Assembly: GCA_030433395.1 (NCBI GenBank)
Contig: JAUILX010000012.1
Location: 1-15,387 of the forward strand
DNA: 15,387 nt
From: Chlamydiia bacterium
GTDB taxonomy: Bacteria > Chlamydiota > Chlamydiia > Chlamydiales > JACKPQ01
Direction of reading: 5' to 3'
Part shown: positions 14,375-15,387 of the stretch, piece by piece
Position numbering within the stretch: position 1 is the stretch's first letter
How the letters are laid out: each line of letters starts with the position of its first letter
Position numbers and translations under genes: made by a program
Notes under the pieces: generated by a model
The model's input: the letters and a program-made list of their open reading frames with translations, nothing else
Told to the model about the DNA's origin: nothing
Databases searched by the model: none

Positions 14375-15387
14375 TTAAGGAGGTGGAAATCCGCAAGTAC
14401 CGATGGCAACGGGAACGACTGCTGCATCTACGGTAAATGGAGCGCCAGTATTGGCTCCTATCACGCCTGGAATTGTTCCATCCGGAGACTCAACGTTATA
14501 GACTGCTGCACCTGCGTGGTCGAGAAAATAACCAGTGCCAGAAACATTATCTAAAAGCTGTAAGCACATCGATGCTGTGTCCTGGGCGCGAACCTCAACA
14601 CCGGGGCCACCATTTCCGTTGCATGTGTTATCATTGATTGCACACGCATACGTCGAAGTGTTCAGAGTGCGCACGAAGATACCGTCATTGCCGTTATTAT
14701 TGATCTGATTATCTTCAATAATGACATTATAAATACGATTCTGAGCACCTGTAATAAACACGCCTCGAGCGCTATTATTTTCAATGATATTGTTTCTCAA
14801 TACTACCGTTGCATTCACAGCGTTATTCGTACCTAAGATATCAAATCCGTCACCTGTATTATTACGGATGATATTATTTTCGATTGTAGCTGTAATAGCC
14901 GAACTACCTACTAGATCGATTTCAAATGCATCAGCGCCCGTATTCTGAATAGTATTACCTCTGAACGCTGCAATAGTGCTTGATGTCGTCTCACAACGCA
15001 GCTCAATCCCGTTATTACCAGTCGTATCAATTATATTATCTTCAAAAGTAATGTTAAAACCGGTGTTATTTTCTGATTCAAGATCGACACCTATAACAGA
15101 GGTGTTCGTGATTGTATTACCTCGAATTGTTGCAGCAAAAACGGCATTGTTTTCAGCTAAAATATCGATGCCGTCGTTGCTTGACCCATCGATTGTATTG
15201 TTTGTGAGAATAAAAGCATTTACAGAATTATTTTCTACTTCAATATCAAAACCATGTGAGCCAGCACCCGTGACTGCATTACCGTCAAAAGTTCCGTTGA
15301 AGGTTGCTGAATTTTCTACTAAAATATCAAAACCATCCAGGGTGGGATTATCGATTACATTGTTGTTGATATTCATGCTCATGCTTG
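14375..15387 (-). CDS. beta-helix surface protein, C-terminal part only
   Basis: The frame is open to the right edge, and the ATG at 15380-15382 has in-frame codons before it and looks internal, so the start lies outside. About 336 codons are visible. Ten beta-helix turns run across residues 8-278 (counted from that Met), each with N-x-I near the start and G-[FVI]-[DE]-[IL] in the middle. The end is the same type of cap seen in the two other surface proteins: C-L-Q-L-x-x-N at 273-279, an N-T-G, then C330 just before the terminal GFPPP. By analogy an N-terminal barrel is expected upstream, but none of it is visible. It is the same strand as, and 46 nt upstream of, the 896-residue gene. Secreted surface role is inferred from the shared cap and passenger. 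Confidence 0.82.
   Translation of the reverse strand, partial: SMSMNINNNVIDNPTLDGFDILVENSATFNGTFDGNAVTGAGSHGFDIEVENNSVNAFILTNNTIDGSSNDGIDILAENNAVFAATIRGNTITNTSVIGVDLESENNTGFNITFEDNIIDTTGNNGIELRCETTSSTIAAFRGNTIQNTGADAFEIDLVGSSAITATIENNIIRNNTGDGFDILGTNNAVNATVVLRNNIIENNSARGVFITGAQNRIYNVIIEDNQINNNGNDGIFVRTLNTSTYACAINDNTCNGNGGPGVEVRAQDTASMCLQLLDNVSGTGYFLDHAGAAVYNVESPDGTIPGVIGANTGAPFTVDAAVVPVAIGTCGFPPP
14549..15361 (-). repeat. ten coding beta-helix repeats with strict 27-residue period
   Basis: Nine of ten units are exactly 27 residues (81 nt); the seventh, beginning NIIRNN, has 28. The pattern is N-x-[IV] at positions 1-3, G or A at 10, [FIV] at 11, mostly D or E at 12, [ILV] at 13, and hydrophobic near 23-25. 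It is much more regular than the passenger of the neighbouring gene. Confidence 0.85.

Noticed and set aside
14377..14385. Strong Shine-Dalgarno-like AAGGAGGTG on the + strand
   Set aside because: It is the reverse complement of the terminal proline codons of the minus-strand protein. The + strand frame after it has no recognisable product.
11803..15361. Repeated ATTGTATTATT-like strings resembling a short direct-repeat array
   Set aside because: They are codons of the N-x-I beta-helix motif in an open frame. Spacing is by protein turn, units are diverged, and there are no cas genes, so this is not CRISPR.
15380..15382. ATG as the true start of the last beta-helix gene
   Set aside because: The frame continues to the window edge, the Met lies inside repeat sequence, and no signal peptide follows it.

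Overview
This window most likely comes from a member of the Chlamydiae, probably an environmental (Chlamydia-like) lineage. The main argument is gene order. dnaG, a small gene of unknown function, mutS and uvrC lie together, which is the order I recall around CT794 to CT791 in Chlamydia trachomatis. Beside this core are chlamydia-type surface proteins with an N-terminal inverse-autotransporter barrel, and a small F-box-like protein of the kind seen in amoeba-associated bacteria. No rRNA, tRNA, insertion sequence, integrase or CRISPR array was seen.

Layout. Positions 2-1144 (+) hold the 3' part of a P-loop ATPase of the AAA/DUF4143 type. Convergent to it and overlapping its end is a barrel plus beta-helix surface protein (1128-3119, -). 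Behind that, on the same strand, come a DCC/DUF393 thiol protein (3132-3413) and primase dnaG (3410-5176), which overlap by 4 nt (GTGA). Divergent from dnaG is a + strand unit of three genes joined by two ATGA overlaps: an unknown 148-residue protein (5212-5658), mutS (5655-8150) and uvrC (8147-9961).

Downstream of uvrC the window becomes accessory. An F-box-like gene (10040-10330, -) is divergent from two tandem genes for exported, paralogous, cysteine-containing proteins (10472-11657, +). The second of these runs tail to tail, with a 20-nt overlap, into a large inverse autotransporter with about fourteen beta-helix repeats (11638-14328, -). Upstream of it on the same strand is the C-terminal part of a third beta-helix protein, cut by the window edge (14375-15387, -).

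How they fit together. The dnaG/mutS/uvrC core covers replication priming, mismatch recognition and nucleotide excision repair. The flanks look like host-interface functions: three surface proteins sharing a cysteine-bracketed C-terminal cap, two small exported proteins, and a possible secreted F-box adaptor. The host-interface roles are inferred from domain type only. All intergenic gaps are shorter than 150 bases; the two with visible structure are 9962-10039 and 10331-10471.
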